A DNA stretch of 64,000 bases from an uncultured Verrucomicrobiota bacterium (GTDB lineage: Bacteria > Verrucomicrobiota > Verrucomicrobiia > Opitutales > Seribacteraceae), in assembly GCA_902580225.1 (NCBI GenBank), contig CACHJU010000001.1, positions 102,363 to 166,362 of the forward strand. The letters are read 5' to 3'. The notes under the pieces were generated by a model. It did not search any database. It had not been told where the DNA came from and saw only the letters and a list, made by a program, of their open reading frames with translations. Below, in pieces: positions 45,189 through 53,919 of this stretch. A program made the position numbers and the translations under genes. The first letter of the stretch is position 1. Every line of letters begins with the position of its first letter.

Positions 45189-46127
45189 TTATTTATGACA
45201 AAGTATTAAACGGTGTTGATGTTTTCCATCATAAGGACAATAGAAGGGCCGAGATATATTGTAATATTTTTGCTGCCAAGGACATAGTTCATCAATTATT
45301 ATTGTGTCCTTTGGATGCCATGGATAGTCAAAAAAATTCACGGTAGTACCGTCTGGTAATTTCTTGCTAATCCTGTTTGCACAATAAAAGAAAGTATTTT
45401 GATTTTTAGAATTCCTTATAAAATTAAAATAATCGGAAATAATATTTGGATTCATCTCCTGCATGGAGCATATGTTAATTGCAAGTCCAACCCCACTACT
45501 TTCAATTAATTTGGAGTTGTTTGCTTGGATTAAAATACAATCGATGTCCTTATTTGATAAAGAAGCATTGTATGCTTCTTTGTCTTTAACTAATGTAAAA
45601 TTAGATAATGGGACAGATTTCTTAATAAAAAAAGCGTCAATTAAAAGATTTTGTGTCAGGTTTATCACGATTACTTTTTGAGCCAAATCCTTAAAGTGTG
45701 ATAAAATTAGTGAAGCCATTAAACCATATCCATCACCTATTATCACGATTGGTTCGGTAATTTTGCTTATTGTAATTTGTTTTTCAAGAAACGCTAAAGC
45801 GATAACTTGTCGCAAGGTACCTAACCTCATTTTATTGTTTCTTAATGAATGAATTTTTTTCGCGGTTTTCAAAAGTTTTTTAAATTCATGGAAATTATTA
45901 CCTTTAATCCGAAAAGGGGTTTGTAGAATATAATGTAAAATTGTTTGAATAAATGTTCGGTCAATACCTCCTTCCCCTTCAGGGAGGCCTTTACCTGAAA
46001 AATTTCCATTTTTGATTTCAAAACCATCAAGCATCTTTTTCCAATGAGATGACATTCCGGACTGATAAGAATTACATTCTTGAATTAATTCTTGAATCGC
46101 ATTCTCATTGGATTTTAAATTTACCAT
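45189..46127 (-). CDS. Putative sugar O-methyltransferase
   Basis: About 312 residues from ATG 46127; the frame is open to 46244, but that N-terminal part looks non-conserved. The core has a SAM-binding-like IVIIGDGYGLMASLIL near 130-145. A late signature, ICSMQEMNPNIISDYFNFIR, FYCANRISKKLPDGT and FFDYPWHPKDTI, is typical of the 'putative sugar O-methyltransferase' family found in O-antigen and exopolysaccharide clusters. The gene is visibly more AT-rich than all its neighbours, is flanked on both sides by AT-rich non-coding DNA, and has no functional partner nearby. It is probably acquired by transfer. The reaction (methylation of a sugar hydroxyl) is an inference from the family. Confidence 0.62.
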   Translation of the reverse strand: MVNLKSNENAIQELIQECNSYQSGMSSHWKKMLDGFEIKNGNFSGKGLPEGEGGIDRTFIQTILHYILQTPFRIKGNNFHEFKKLLKTAKKIHSLRNNKMRLGTLRQVIALAFLEKQITISKITEPIVIIGDGYGLMASLILSHFKDLAQKVIVINLTQNLLIDAFFIKKSVPLSNFTLVKDKEAYNASLSNKDIDCILIQANNSKLIESSGVGLAINICSMQEMNPNIISDYFNFIRNSKNQNTFFYCANRISKKLPDGTTVNFFDYPWHPKDTIIIDELCPWQQKYYNISRPFYCPYDGKHQHRLILCHK

Positions 46128-46374
46128 AATAATATACTCAGATTTTTTTGAATATATTATTAATTTGTTCTTAATTGTGGAAATGTAAATAAATTTTCCG
46201 TTTCTATTTCTGAAAATGAAAGTTTCCTGGTGGAAGTTCATCACTTATATTAAAATAGATGCATGGAAATTAAGTATAGTTTTTAATATTTCGTTTTTTA
46301 TTCATGTATTGTAATTGAAATAAACTTTTAGAATTTATTTTACTTGGTTTATGGAAAGAGTCACAAGATAAGTG

Positions 46375-48528
46375 ATGAACCCTTTTGTCTTTAAGCTATT
46401 TTTTCTCTTTTTTTCTCTTCCTCTTGGTGCCCTCATTCAGCCCAATATAATAGTCGTGTTGGTTGATGATATGGGGTATTCCGATCTTGGGTCATTTGGT
46501 GGAGAAGTCAGAACTCCACACTTGGATCGTTTAGCAAAAAACGGGTTGCGGTTTACTCAAAGTTACAACTCAGCCCGTTGCTGTCCGTCTCGGGCTTCTC
46601 TACTTACCGGGTTGTATTCTCACCAAGCAGGGATTGCAAATTTTACGGGTCGGGATTCGACAGATCGCTTGGGCCCTGCTTATTTGGGCAAACTAAACAA
46701 GCAATGTATGACCTTAGCTGAGGTTCTTAAAGGAGTAGGCTACTCGACCTATGGGGTAGGTAAGTGGCATGTTGGCCACGAGGAACTGCCCACAGAACGT
46801 GGATTTGATGAGTACTACGGATATGTTCGCGGGCATAGTACGAGCCAGTGGAAAGCGAGTAATTACCAAAGGTTACCCGAAGGAAGAGACGAGGAATTGA
46901 AGTATGAAAACGAGGAGTATTATGCAACCGATGCTTTCAGTGATTATGCAATCGAGTTTCTAAGCCAGGCTCAGAAAAAAGAAGGGCCCTTTTTTCTATA
47001 CCTTGCTCATTCCTCACCCCATTTTCCTCTGGAGGCACCAACTGAGACCAGAGACTCTTACCTTAAGACCTATCGCAAGGGTTGGGACAAACTTCGAAAA
47101 GAACGTTTCGAAAAACAAAAACGAATAGGCTTGGTAACAGATTCGTGGAAATTTACTGAGCTTTCGGATGTACCTGTTGACCGCGATGACATTGCCAATC
47201 AGTATGCTGGAAAACCAAATCCTAACTGGAAGGATGTTCCTCAAAACCGTAAGGAAGACCTAGTTTACCGAATGGCTACTTTTGCAGCAATGATCGACCA
47301 TGTGGATCAAGGGATTGGCAAAATTCTATCTCTTCTGGAAAAGGCTGGAGATTTGGATAATACCCTCATTCTTTTTACCAGTGATAATGGAGCCTGCTAT
47401 GAGTGGGGTCCCTATGGTTTTGACCAAAGCAGTCGTAAGGGCTTTACTCAATTGCACGAAGGGAAAGCATTGCAGGGTATGGGCGGGCCCGGTACCTATC
47501 ATTCGGTGGGGAGTGCGTGGTCATGTCTCAGTAATACTCCATTGCGTATGTATAAGCACTTTAACCACGAGGGTGGGAATTGCAGTCCACTGCTTGCCCA
47601 TTGGCCAAAGGGAATCAAAACTACTGATCGTTGGATTCGCTCCCCGGTCCACCTAATCGACTTGATGCCTACGGTCTTGGAAGTTTCTGAAGCCAACTAC
47701 CCCAAGAAATTTAAAGGCGAAGACTTGATTCCGTTTGAAGGTAGCAGTTTGATTCCTTTTTTCAACGGGGTAGAAAATTCTGATGATCGTGTCCTTTGTT
47801 TTGATCATTTCGAATCTAGTGCAATCCGAAAGGGTGATTGGAAACTGGTGCGTGGAAACAACCGTTACAGGAATCGGACTTGGGAACTTTATAACTTAGC
47901 CGAGGATCGATGTGAAACCAACAACCTGATTGATTCTCACGCGGCCAAAGCCAAAGAGCTTGAGGCTGAATGGTTGGTCTGGGCCAAGCGGGTTAAAGTC
48001 AGCCCTTATTACAGCCATGTTGAAGAAAATCCAGTTAAGGTAAGAAAAAAACTCAAAGAAGACGCCCAGGGGTTTTATATTCTTAAGCAAGGGGACCAAA
48101 TGGCTCGTGATTACGCACCCCAATTCGCCCAAAAGTCGATAGAGATAAAACTTTCCATTACCCGGGGAAAAGAAAAGAATGGAGTTTTGATTTCCCATGG
48201 CGGTAGCCGAAGTGGCTATTCCCTGTACTTGGTGGATAGGAAACCAGTTTTTTCCTGCCGACTCGAAGGAAACTTGTATACCATTCAGTCCGCTGAGATT
48301 TTACCCGAGGAACGAGTTTCTTTAAGCACGGAGCTTTTGCCTGATGGGAGAGTATTCTTGAAGATTGATAATCAAGTGGTGGGTCGGGGAAAACTTCCGG
48401 GTCTATTCAATAGTCATCCTCAGGATCCGCTTGAGATTGGAAATGATTCACAGTCGACCGTGGTGAACTATGTTTCTAATTCCTACTTCAAGGGAAAGAT
48501 TAATCAGGCGAAGCTAAAACTTGAGTAG
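46375..48528 (+). CDS. Arylsulfatase-type sulfatase (CCPSR) with C-terminal beta-sandwich
   Basis: 717 residues from ATG 46375 (GTG 46372 is also in frame). A signal peptide (FKLFFLFFSLPLGA) is followed by NIIVVLVDDMGYSDLGSFGGE at 25-45. The formylglycine motif C70-CPSRASLLTG is preceded by SAR as in bacterial arylsulfatase A-like enzymes. VGKWHVGH near 130 and FTSDNGACYEWG near 335 follow. The fold ends near 545. The remaining 170 residues (DAQGFYILKQGD; NGVLISHGGSRSGYSLYLVD; GKINQAKLKLE) look like a concanavalin/LamG-type sandwich, as seen in long PVC arylsulfatases. An intact catalytic set is visible. It is transcribed alone, with an AT-rich upstream region of about 250 bases. Confidence 0.92.
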   Translation: MNPFVFKLFFLFFSLPLGALIQPNIIVVLVDDMGYSDLGSFGGEVRTPHLDRLAKNGLRFTQSYNSARCCPSRASLLTGLYSHQAGIANFTGRDSTDRLGPAYLGKLNKQCMTLAEVLKGVGYSTYGVGKWHVGHEELPTERGFDEYYGYVRGHSTSQWKASNYQRLPEGRDEELKYENEEYYATDAFSDYAIEFLSQAQKKEGPFFLYLAHSSPHFPLEAPTETRDSYLKTYRKGWDKLRKERFEKQKRIGLVTDSWKFTELSDVPVDRDDIANQYAGKPNPNWKDVPQNRKEDLVYRMATFAAMIDHVDQGIGKILSLLEKAGDLDNTLILFTSDNGACYEWGPYGFDQSSRKGFTQLHEGKALQGMGGPGTYHSVGSAWSCLSNTPLRMYKHFNHEGGNCSPLLAHWPKGIKTTDRWIRSPVHLIDLMPTVLEVSEANYPKKFKGEDLIPFEGSSLIPFFNGVENSDDRVLCFDHFESSAIRKGDWKLVRGNNRYRNRTWELYNLAEDRCETNNLIDSHAAKAKELEAEWLVWAKRVKVSPYYSHVEENPVKVRKKLKEDAQGFYILKQGDQMARDYAPQFAQKSIEIKLSITRGKEKNGVLISHGGSRSGYSLYLVDRKPVFSCRLEGNLYTIQSAEILPEERVSLSTELLPDGRVFLKIDNQVVGRGKLPGLFNSHPQDPLEIGNDSQSTVVNYVSNSYFKGKINQAKLKLE

Positions 48529-48615
48529 ATCTAGGTTCTTGCCCTAGTAAAAGAATTTAGAAAGAATCAAGGAATAGAAACTTCAGCTTTCAAAACAGAT
48601 TTAAATGGTTCAAAA

Positions 48616-49887
48616 ATGGAATTTTCAGATTTTGGAAAAAGGTTTGCCGGAGAAATTGGTATCGGAGAATTAATGGATGACTTGGGCGATGCCCTAGTCT
48701 CAGATCCCGCCCCATTGATGTTGGGTGGTGGAAACCCAGCTCATGTTGCTGAAGTCCAGACCCTATTCCGGTCGAGGATGGAGGATATTCTTTCAAGTGC
48801 CGGAGAATTTGAGCGAGTGATTGGAAACTATGACACGCCCCAAGGTGCCAAGGCATTTGTAGGTGCCTTGGCCGATTTGTTTCGTGCTGAGTTTGGATGG
48901 AAGATTGGACCCGAAAACATTGCCCTGACCAACGGGAGTCAGAATGCCTTCTTTTCACTTTTTAATTTATTTGCCGGAAAATTTGATGGTGGTCAGTTGA
49001 AGCAGGTTCTTCTTCCCCTAGCTCCTGAATATATTGGATATTCTGAAGTAGGCTTGGAACCGGATTTCTTCCGTGCCAACCGTCCAGAAATTGAATTATT
49101 GGATGATAGGTTATTTAAGTACCGGGTCGATTTTGAACGACTGAAAATGGACAATAGCATTGGTGCGGTTTGTTTCTCCCGGCCCACCAATCCAACTGGT
49201 AATGTGGTAACCGATGAAGAAGTATCCCGTTTGCGCCAACTCGCGAATTCTCAGGGAGTGCCCTTGATTATCGACAATGCCTATGGCACTCCATTCCCAA
49301 ATATCATCTTTTCCGAAGCCCATCCCGTTTGGGATGAAAATATTGTGCTTTGCCTGAGTCTTTCCAAGTTTGGGCTGCCAACTCTGCGTACTGGGATTGT
49401 CATTGCCAAAGAAGAGACCATTCGAGTGGTCTCTCGCATGACCTCGGTTCTCAGCCTCGCCCCGGGGAGCTTGGGTCCTGCCCTTGCCTTGGATTTGGTG
49501 AAAAGTGGAGAAATTACCCGAGTGAGTAATGATGTGGTGAAACCGTTTTACCAACAAAAGTCTGCAAGGGCAGTTGCCCAACTTCGACGAGAAATTAGGG
49601 ATGAAATCCCGATGCGAATTCACAAGCCTGAAGGAGCTTTATTTCTTTGGCTCTGGTTTGAGGGGCTCCCCATTAGTAGCCTTGAGCTTTATCAACGGCT
49701 AAAGAAAAAGGGGGTGCTCGTGGTGTCCGGTCACTATTTCTTTCCGGGAATGGAGCAAGATGATTGGGCCCACAAAGAGCAATGTATCCGGGTTACCTAT
49801 GCCCAGGATGACCAAGTTGTAGAGAAGGGTATTACAATCATTGCAGAAGAGATCCGGGAGATTTTTTCATCAGCTAAAAGCTCTTAA
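48616..49887 (+). CDS. avtA: Valine--pyruvate aminotransferase
   Basis: 423 residues, fold-type I PLP enzyme. AvtA interconverts valine + pyruvate and 2-oxoisovalerate + alanine, and so links branched-chain amino acid and alanine synthesis. The N-terminus FGKRFAGEIGIGELMDDLG and MLGGGNPAHV are characteristic of AvtA. PLP-site motifs include FSRPTNPTGNVVTDEE near 190-205, IIDNAYGTPFP near 218-228, and LSLSKFGLPTLRTGIVIA near 252-268 with the Schiff-base Lys. Length matches the family. It leads a compact plus-strand run: its stop overlaps the next start in TAATG, so the next gene is translationally coupled. Its place at the head of a run that includes a sulfatase is odd for an amino acid gene. 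Confidence 0.94.
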   Translation: MEFSDFGKRFAGEIGIGELMDDLGDALVSDPAPLMLGGGNPAHVAEVQTLFRSRMEDILSSAGEFERVIGNYDTPQGAKAFVGALADLFRAEFGWKIGPENIALTNGSQNAFFSLFNLFAGKFDGGQLKQVLLPLAPEYIGYSEVGLEPDFFRANRPEIELLDDRLFKYRVDFERLKMDNSIGAVCFSRPTNPTGNVVTDEEVSRLRQLANSQGVPLIIDNAYGTPFPNIIFSEAHPVWDENIVLCLSLSKFGLPTLRTGIVIAKEETIRVVSRMTSVLSLAPGSLGPALALDLVKSGEITRVSNDVVKPFYQQKSARAVAQLRREIRDEIPMRIHKPEGALFLWLWFEGLPISSLELYQRLKKKGVLVVSGHYFFPGMEQDDWAHKEQCIRVTYAQDDQVVEKGITIIAEEIREIFSSAKSS

Positions 49888-50408
49888 TGATTTACTCTCG
49901 TTCATTAGCTTTTTTAAAATTGAAGATAATTCTATTCAAAACAAGGCTTTCATTTATCTGCTTTATTCTGACCGGATGCCTTTACTTTTTTTGTAGCTCC
50001 TTATGTCAGGCTGCCAAAGCTCCATCTTCCAAGGGTCAACTTGAGGAAATTGCCACCCATATTGTAGTAGGAGAAGTAAAGGCGGTTTATTCTTACAAGG
50101 AGCGGGAAGGAATTCCATTGGTAAGCGGTTACGAATATGATCACAAGGTGGCAGAAGTTAAAATCGATAAGGTTGAGAAAGGGAAGGTTTTGGAAAAGTT
50201 AATATATGTTCGTTACTGGAGCCGAAAGTGGAAAGGATTGGGGCTTCCTCCCCCGGGTGTACAGTCCTACCACCCGCAACCTGGAAAAGGGCAGTTGTGC
50301 CGGTTTTATCTTGCAAAGAATGCATTTGATGGTTTTTCAGAAGCCGATAATCAGGACGGGGGATACAATGTAGTTTATGTGAATGGGATTCAGCCAATAC
50401 AAAAATAA
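49887..50408 (+). CDS. Small secreted protein of unknown function
   Basis: 173 residues. I do not recognise a family. A long hydrophobic N-terminal segment (LSFICFILTGCLYFFCSSLCQA, about 20-42) is a signal peptide or signal anchor; the TGC within it could be a lipobox (cleavage before Cys 30). The mature part has alternating beta-like strands (HIVVGEVKAVYSY; YDHKVAEVKIDKVEKGK; KLIYVRYWSRKWKGLGLPPPG) and ends soon after a DGGYNVVYVNG stretch, which hints at a small beta-barrel or OB-like fold. Its ATG overlaps the avtA stop by one base, and the next sulfatase starts 61 bases after its stop. It is probably an envelope protein; no function is inferred. Confidence 0.75.
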   Translation: MIYSRSLAFLKLKIILFKTRLSFICFILTGCLYFFCSSLCQAAKAPSSKGQLEEIATHIVVGEVKAVYSYKEREGIPLVSGYEYDHKVAEVKIDKVEKGKVLEKLIYVRYWSRKWKGLGLPPPGVQSYHPQPGKGQLCRFYLAKNAFDGFSEADNQDGGYNVVYVNGIQPIQK

Positions 50409-50469
50409 TTTCTAATTGCTTAGGATTGCATCTCGACCAAAAAGTGAAATCTGTTTTCCCTCAAAGCCT

Positions 50470-51927
50470 ATGAAATTTAAATTTCTTGGAATATTTCTGT
50501 TCATCTCTTTCAATTCGCTCAGCTCATCAGAGCGACCCAATATTGTCTTTTTTATTGCTGATGATGTATCGCAGGATGATTTCGGATGTTACGGACACCC
50601 CGTGATCAAAACTCCACATATTGATTCGCTGGCTGCGAATGGCATGCGTTTTGATAATGCTTATCTTACTACAAGTAGTTGCAGTCCGTCCCGATGCAGT
50701 ATCATCACGGGCCGTTATCCCCACAATACCGGAGCTCCTGAATTGCATGTTCGCTTACCTCTGAAACAAGTTCGCTTTCCTGAACTATTGCGTAAGGCCG
50801 GTTATTACACCGTGCTCTCAGGAAAGAATCATATGTTTGGAAATAAGGACAGGGCCTTCGACCGTATTACCGGTGGGGGCGGTCTTGGTAAGGAAGATGA
50901 TTGGGTCGGACACATAAAAGAACGACCAAGAGATCAACCTTTCTTCTTTTGGTTTGCCTCGACTGATGCTCACCGTCCTTGGAATATTACCAAAGAAGCC
51001 CCCAAGTATGATCCCAAGGAAGTAATCATTCCTCCCTATATGGTCGATACGCCCATTACCCGCGAGGATTTGACGGGATACTATCATGAAGTCAGCCGTT
51101 TTGATTATTACATTGGATTGGTGACTGCTGAGCTTAGGAAACAGGGTGTTCTTGAAAATACCATGATCGTAGTTGCCGCAGATAATGGCCGTCCTTTTCC
51201 CCGTTGCAAATCTCGTATGTACGACAGCGGGATCAAGACGCCGTGGGTGGTTCATTTTCCTGAGGTCATCAAAAGTCCTTCGGTTACCCAGAGTTTGATT
51301 AGTGTGATTGATCTGAGCGCCACCTGCCTGGAGCTAGCTTGCGTAAAGTCTCCCGATTGTGTTCAGGGACGAAGCTTTCTTTCTATTTTAAAAAAACCTG
51401 AGACAACCATACGGGAAGTGGTTTTTGCCGAACACAATTGGCACGTTTACAAGAACCACGAGCGGATGGTCCGCTTTGGAGATTACCTGTATATTAAAAA
51501 TAATTATCCCAATCAGCCCAATCTCTGTTACGAATCGGATGATCACTATCCTGCTGGTGAGGAACTCTGGAAAGCTCATGCCGTTGGCAAGACTCAGCCG
51601 AACCAGCAACAAGTGTTTGCTAATCCGTGCCCACCCGAGGAACTTTTTCAGGTTAAGGATGATCCTCACCAGTTAAGCAATCTGATCAAAGATAAAAAGC
51701 ACGCCAAGGCCCTGAAACATGCCCGTTGGCTCCTTGCAAAATGGACCGAGCAAACGGGGGATTCCATCCCCGCCAACCCGACTCCCAATCGTCATGATCC
51801 TCCCCGGATTGAAAATGGAAAAATACTTCCCCCCGAAAAGGCAAAGACCAGAAACCCACATGCCGAAATGCCAGGAGCATCCGAAAACGCAACGGTGATC
51901 AATCACACTGGCCCCATCAAAATATAA
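50470..51927 (+). CDS. Sulfatase (CSPSR), heparan N-sulfatase-like branch
   Basis: 485 residues from ATG 50470. The frame opens at 50416, but the 18 extra residues are polar and the later start opens a signal peptide (MKFKFLGIFLFISFNSLSSS). Visible are NIVFFIADDVSQDDFGCYGHP at 24-44, the canonical formylglycine motif C71-SPSRCSIITGRYPHNTG, SGKNHMFGNKDRAFDR replacing GKWH, FFWFASTDAHRPW near 155, and AADNGRPFPRCKSRMYDSGIKTPW near 235. The DSGIKTP stretch and overall size suit the sulfamidase (heparan N-sulfatase)-like branch. The gene sits in the avtA run and is followed after 30 bases by an EamA transporter. All recognisable catalytic positions are preserved. Confidence 0.9.
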   Translation: MKFKFLGIFLFISFNSLSSSERPNIVFFIADDVSQDDFGCYGHPVIKTPHIDSLAANGMRFDNAYLTTSSCSPSRCSIITGRYPHNTGAPELHVRLPLKQVRFPELLRKAGYYTVLSGKNHMFGNKDRAFDRITGGGGLGKEDDWVGHIKERPRDQPFFFWFASTDAHRPWNITKEAPKYDPKEVIIPPYMVDTPITREDLTGYYHEVSRFDYYIGLVTAELRKQGVLENTMIVVAADNGRPFPRCKSRMYDSGIKTPWVVHFPEVIKSPSVTQSLISVIDLSATCLELACVKSPDCVQGRSFLSILKKPETTIREVVFAEHNWHVYKNHERMVRFGDYLYIKNNYPNQPNLCYESDDHYPAGEELWKAHAVGKTQPNQQQVFANPCPPEELFQVKDDPHQLSNLIKDKKHAKALKHARWLLAKWTEQTGDSIPANPTPNRHDPPRIENGKILPPEKAKTRNPHAEMPGASENATVINHTGPIKI

Positions 51928-51957
51928 CTAGTCTTATTTTGCGGGTCCCAATCACAT

Positions 51958-52842
51958 GTGAATTCTTTTCAGGCTAATTTAATTCTTCTTATAACCGCGC
52001 TCATTTGGGGCTTTGGCTTTGTGGCCCAGCGGATGGGGATGGATCACTTGGGACCCTATGCTTTTAATGTATGCCGTTTTTTGGTGGGAGCTCTTTCTCT
52101 TCTGCCACTATTATTTTTCCTTTGGAAGAAGGGGAGTGGTTCCACTGACTTCAATCGATCCTCTTGTAAGTTTTCGATATTTGCCGGTTTTGCACTCTTT
52201 GGGGGAGCGACCCTTCAGCAGGTGGGTATACAATATACCACTGTGGGCAAGGCCGGTTTCATTACCGGCCTGTATGTGGTAATCGTCCCCATTCTCGGAC
52301 TCTGTCTCCGACAGAAAATCGGAAGGTGGACCGTCATTGGATGCATCTCGGCCGTACTGGGTCTTTATTTTCTTAGCATCAAGCAGGACTTTTCCATGGG
52401 ATGGGGGGAGACTCTGGTACTGATCGGAGCGTTTTTCTGGGCAGTTCATGTTCAGGTCATTGGGGCTGCCAATAAACGAAACCTCAACCCCATCAAATTA
52501 GCACTTGTTCAGTATCTGGTCTGTGCGGGGCTTAATTTGTTACTCAGCTTGCTGTTTGAAACTTTTCTTTTTGATCAAGTCATCCTTGCATCGGGAGCCA
52601 TCCTTTATGCAGGTATAGTTTCAGTGGGTATTGCTTTTACATTACAGGTTATAGCTCAAAAAAAGGTCGATCCCAGTAGGGCGGCGATCATTCTCAACCT
52701 GGAAGCAGTCTTTGCGGTAATGGCGGGCTGGTTATTTTTTACTGAGCTTTTAACGATCAAGGAATGGTTAGGCTGTAGTCTGATGTTTTTGGGGATGATC
52801 CTCTCTCAGATTAATGGACAGGAACGGAAGAAGGTAGCTTAA
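51958..52842 (+). CDS. EamA/DMT-superfamily transporter
   Basis: 294 residues with about ten hydrophobic segments in two repeated halves, the plan of EamA (RhaT/YdcZ-type) drug/metabolite transporters. Landmarks are ALIWGFGFVAQRMGMDHLGPY near 14-34, FITGLYVVIVPILGL near 101-115, GETLVLIGAFFWAVHVQVIG near 145-164, and KVDPSRAAIILNLEAVFAVMAGWLFF near 240-265. The start is a GTG. The substrate is unknown; relatives export amino acids or metabolites. Its stop overlaps the next start (TAATG), indicating coupled translation with the downstream hydrolase. Confidence 0.9.
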   Translation: MNSFQANLILLITALIWGFGFVAQRMGMDHLGPYAFNVCRFLVGALSLLPLLFFLWKKGSGSTDFNRSSCKFSIFAGFALFGGATLQQVGIQYTTVGKAGFITGLYVVIVPILGLCLRQKIGRWTVIGCISAVLGLYFLSIKQDFSMGWGETLVLIGAFFWAVHVQVIGAANKRNLNPIKLALVQYLVCAGLNLLLSLLFETFLFDQVILASGAILYAGIVSVGIAFTLQVIAQKKVDPSRAAIILNLEAVFAVMAGWLFFTELLTIKEWLGCSLMFLGMILSQINGQERKKVA

Positions 52843-53819
52843 TGAGTTACATGCCTTCTCATCTGTTATTATGCATTTCTGTTTTCCTGTTCGCTTTGGT
52901 ATATCAAGGCAAAGCATATAATCCACTTGAGACTTTTGAGAGAATTGAAACTCTTGATCAGGCGATTAAGGATAAATCTCGTGATCGTTCGATACCCCTA
53001 AAATTTTATTTTCCTGTGGGAAAGACAAATTCCCCGGTAATTCTATTTAGTCATGGACTCGGGGGTAGCCGGAATGGATGTTCCTATTTGGGGAAACATT
53101 GGGCAGGTCGTGGATATGTCGCCGTATTTATGCAGCATGTTGGGAGTGATGAATCGGTTTGGAAAGATGTGGGTCCTCTTCGCCGAATGTTTGCTCTTAA
53201 GAAAGCCGCCTCTTCCAAGAATTTTATGCTTCGGGTGCAGGATGTTTCCGCCGTTTTGGATCAACTGGAAAACTTGAATCAAAAATCGGATTTCCCTTTA
53301 TTAGGCAAGTTGGATCTTTCCAGAGTCGGCATGTCCGGTCACTCATTTGGTGCGCTGACGACTCAAGCGGTTTCTGGAGAGAAAATTCCCCTGTCACAAA
53401 GCCTGACCGAGCGACGAATCAAAGCTGCGATGCCATTGAGTCCGGGTAGTCGAAAGATAATCAGTCCCGATGAATCGTTTGGCGAGGTTAGAATTCCCTG
53501 GTTATTGATGACGGGCACTCATGATCTCGCATCGATCGGTGGGCAAACCATTGATTCGCGTCTAGCCGTCTTTCCAGCTCTTCCGAAGGGGAATCATTAT
53601 GAGGTAGTTTTGTACAAAGCGGAACATTCGGTCTTCAATGACATGGCTTCTTCTAGGGACAAACTGCCCCGAAACCCGAATCATCATCGGGTAATTCTCG
53701 GACTCAGTACTGCCTTCTGGGATGCGTATCTTAAAAACGAAGTAGAGGCAAGGTCGTGGCTCAATGGAGATTCTCCAAGGGGCATCATGGAAAAGCAGGA
53801 CCGCTGGCAGAAGAAATAA
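52842..53819 (+). CDS. Secreted alpha/beta hydrolase (dienelactone hydrolase/PAF-AH-like)
   Basis: 325 residues with a signal peptide (LLLCISVFLFALVYQGKA). Alpha/beta-hydrolase landmarks are FSHGLGGSRNGCSYLGKHWAGRG near 69-91 (oxyanion region), the nucleophile elbow GMSGHSFGAL near 163-172 with Ser in GHSFG, the likely acid in MTGTHDLASIG near 222-232, and the His in KAEHSVFND near 258-266. These proteins hydrolyse esters of small acids or lipids; the substrate is unknown. It is the last gene of the avtA run and is translationally coupled to the EamA transporter. It then converges with a minus-strand sulfatase after about 100 bases. Confidence 0.86.
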   Translation: MSYMPSHLLLCISVFLFALVYQGKAYNPLETFERIETLDQAIKDKSRDRSIPLKFYFPVGKTNSPVILFSHGLGGSRNGCSYLGKHWAGRGYVAVFMQHVGSDESVWKDVGPLRRMFALKKAASSKNFMLRVQDVSAVLDQLENLNQKSDFPLLGKLDLSRVGMSGHSFGALTTQAVSGEKIPLSQSLTERRIKAAMPLSPGSRKIISPDESFGEVRIPWLLMTGTHDLASIGGQTIDSRLAVFPALPKGNHYEVVLYKAEHSVFNDMASSRDKLPRNPNHHRVILGLSTAFWDAYLKNEVEARSWLNGDSPRGIMEKQDRWQKK

Positions 53820-53919
53820 GCGAATCCAATACTTAATTTTTTTCTTACAGGGTCTTTACTTTGAAATTGGCTGTGTCCGAATCAGCATATCAAAAGGTAT
53901 CTTCATTAAGTTTGGGTTT

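Noticed and set aside
45463..45681. 72-codon frame opposite the methyltransferase-like gene
   Set aside because: AT-rich shadow frame without features.
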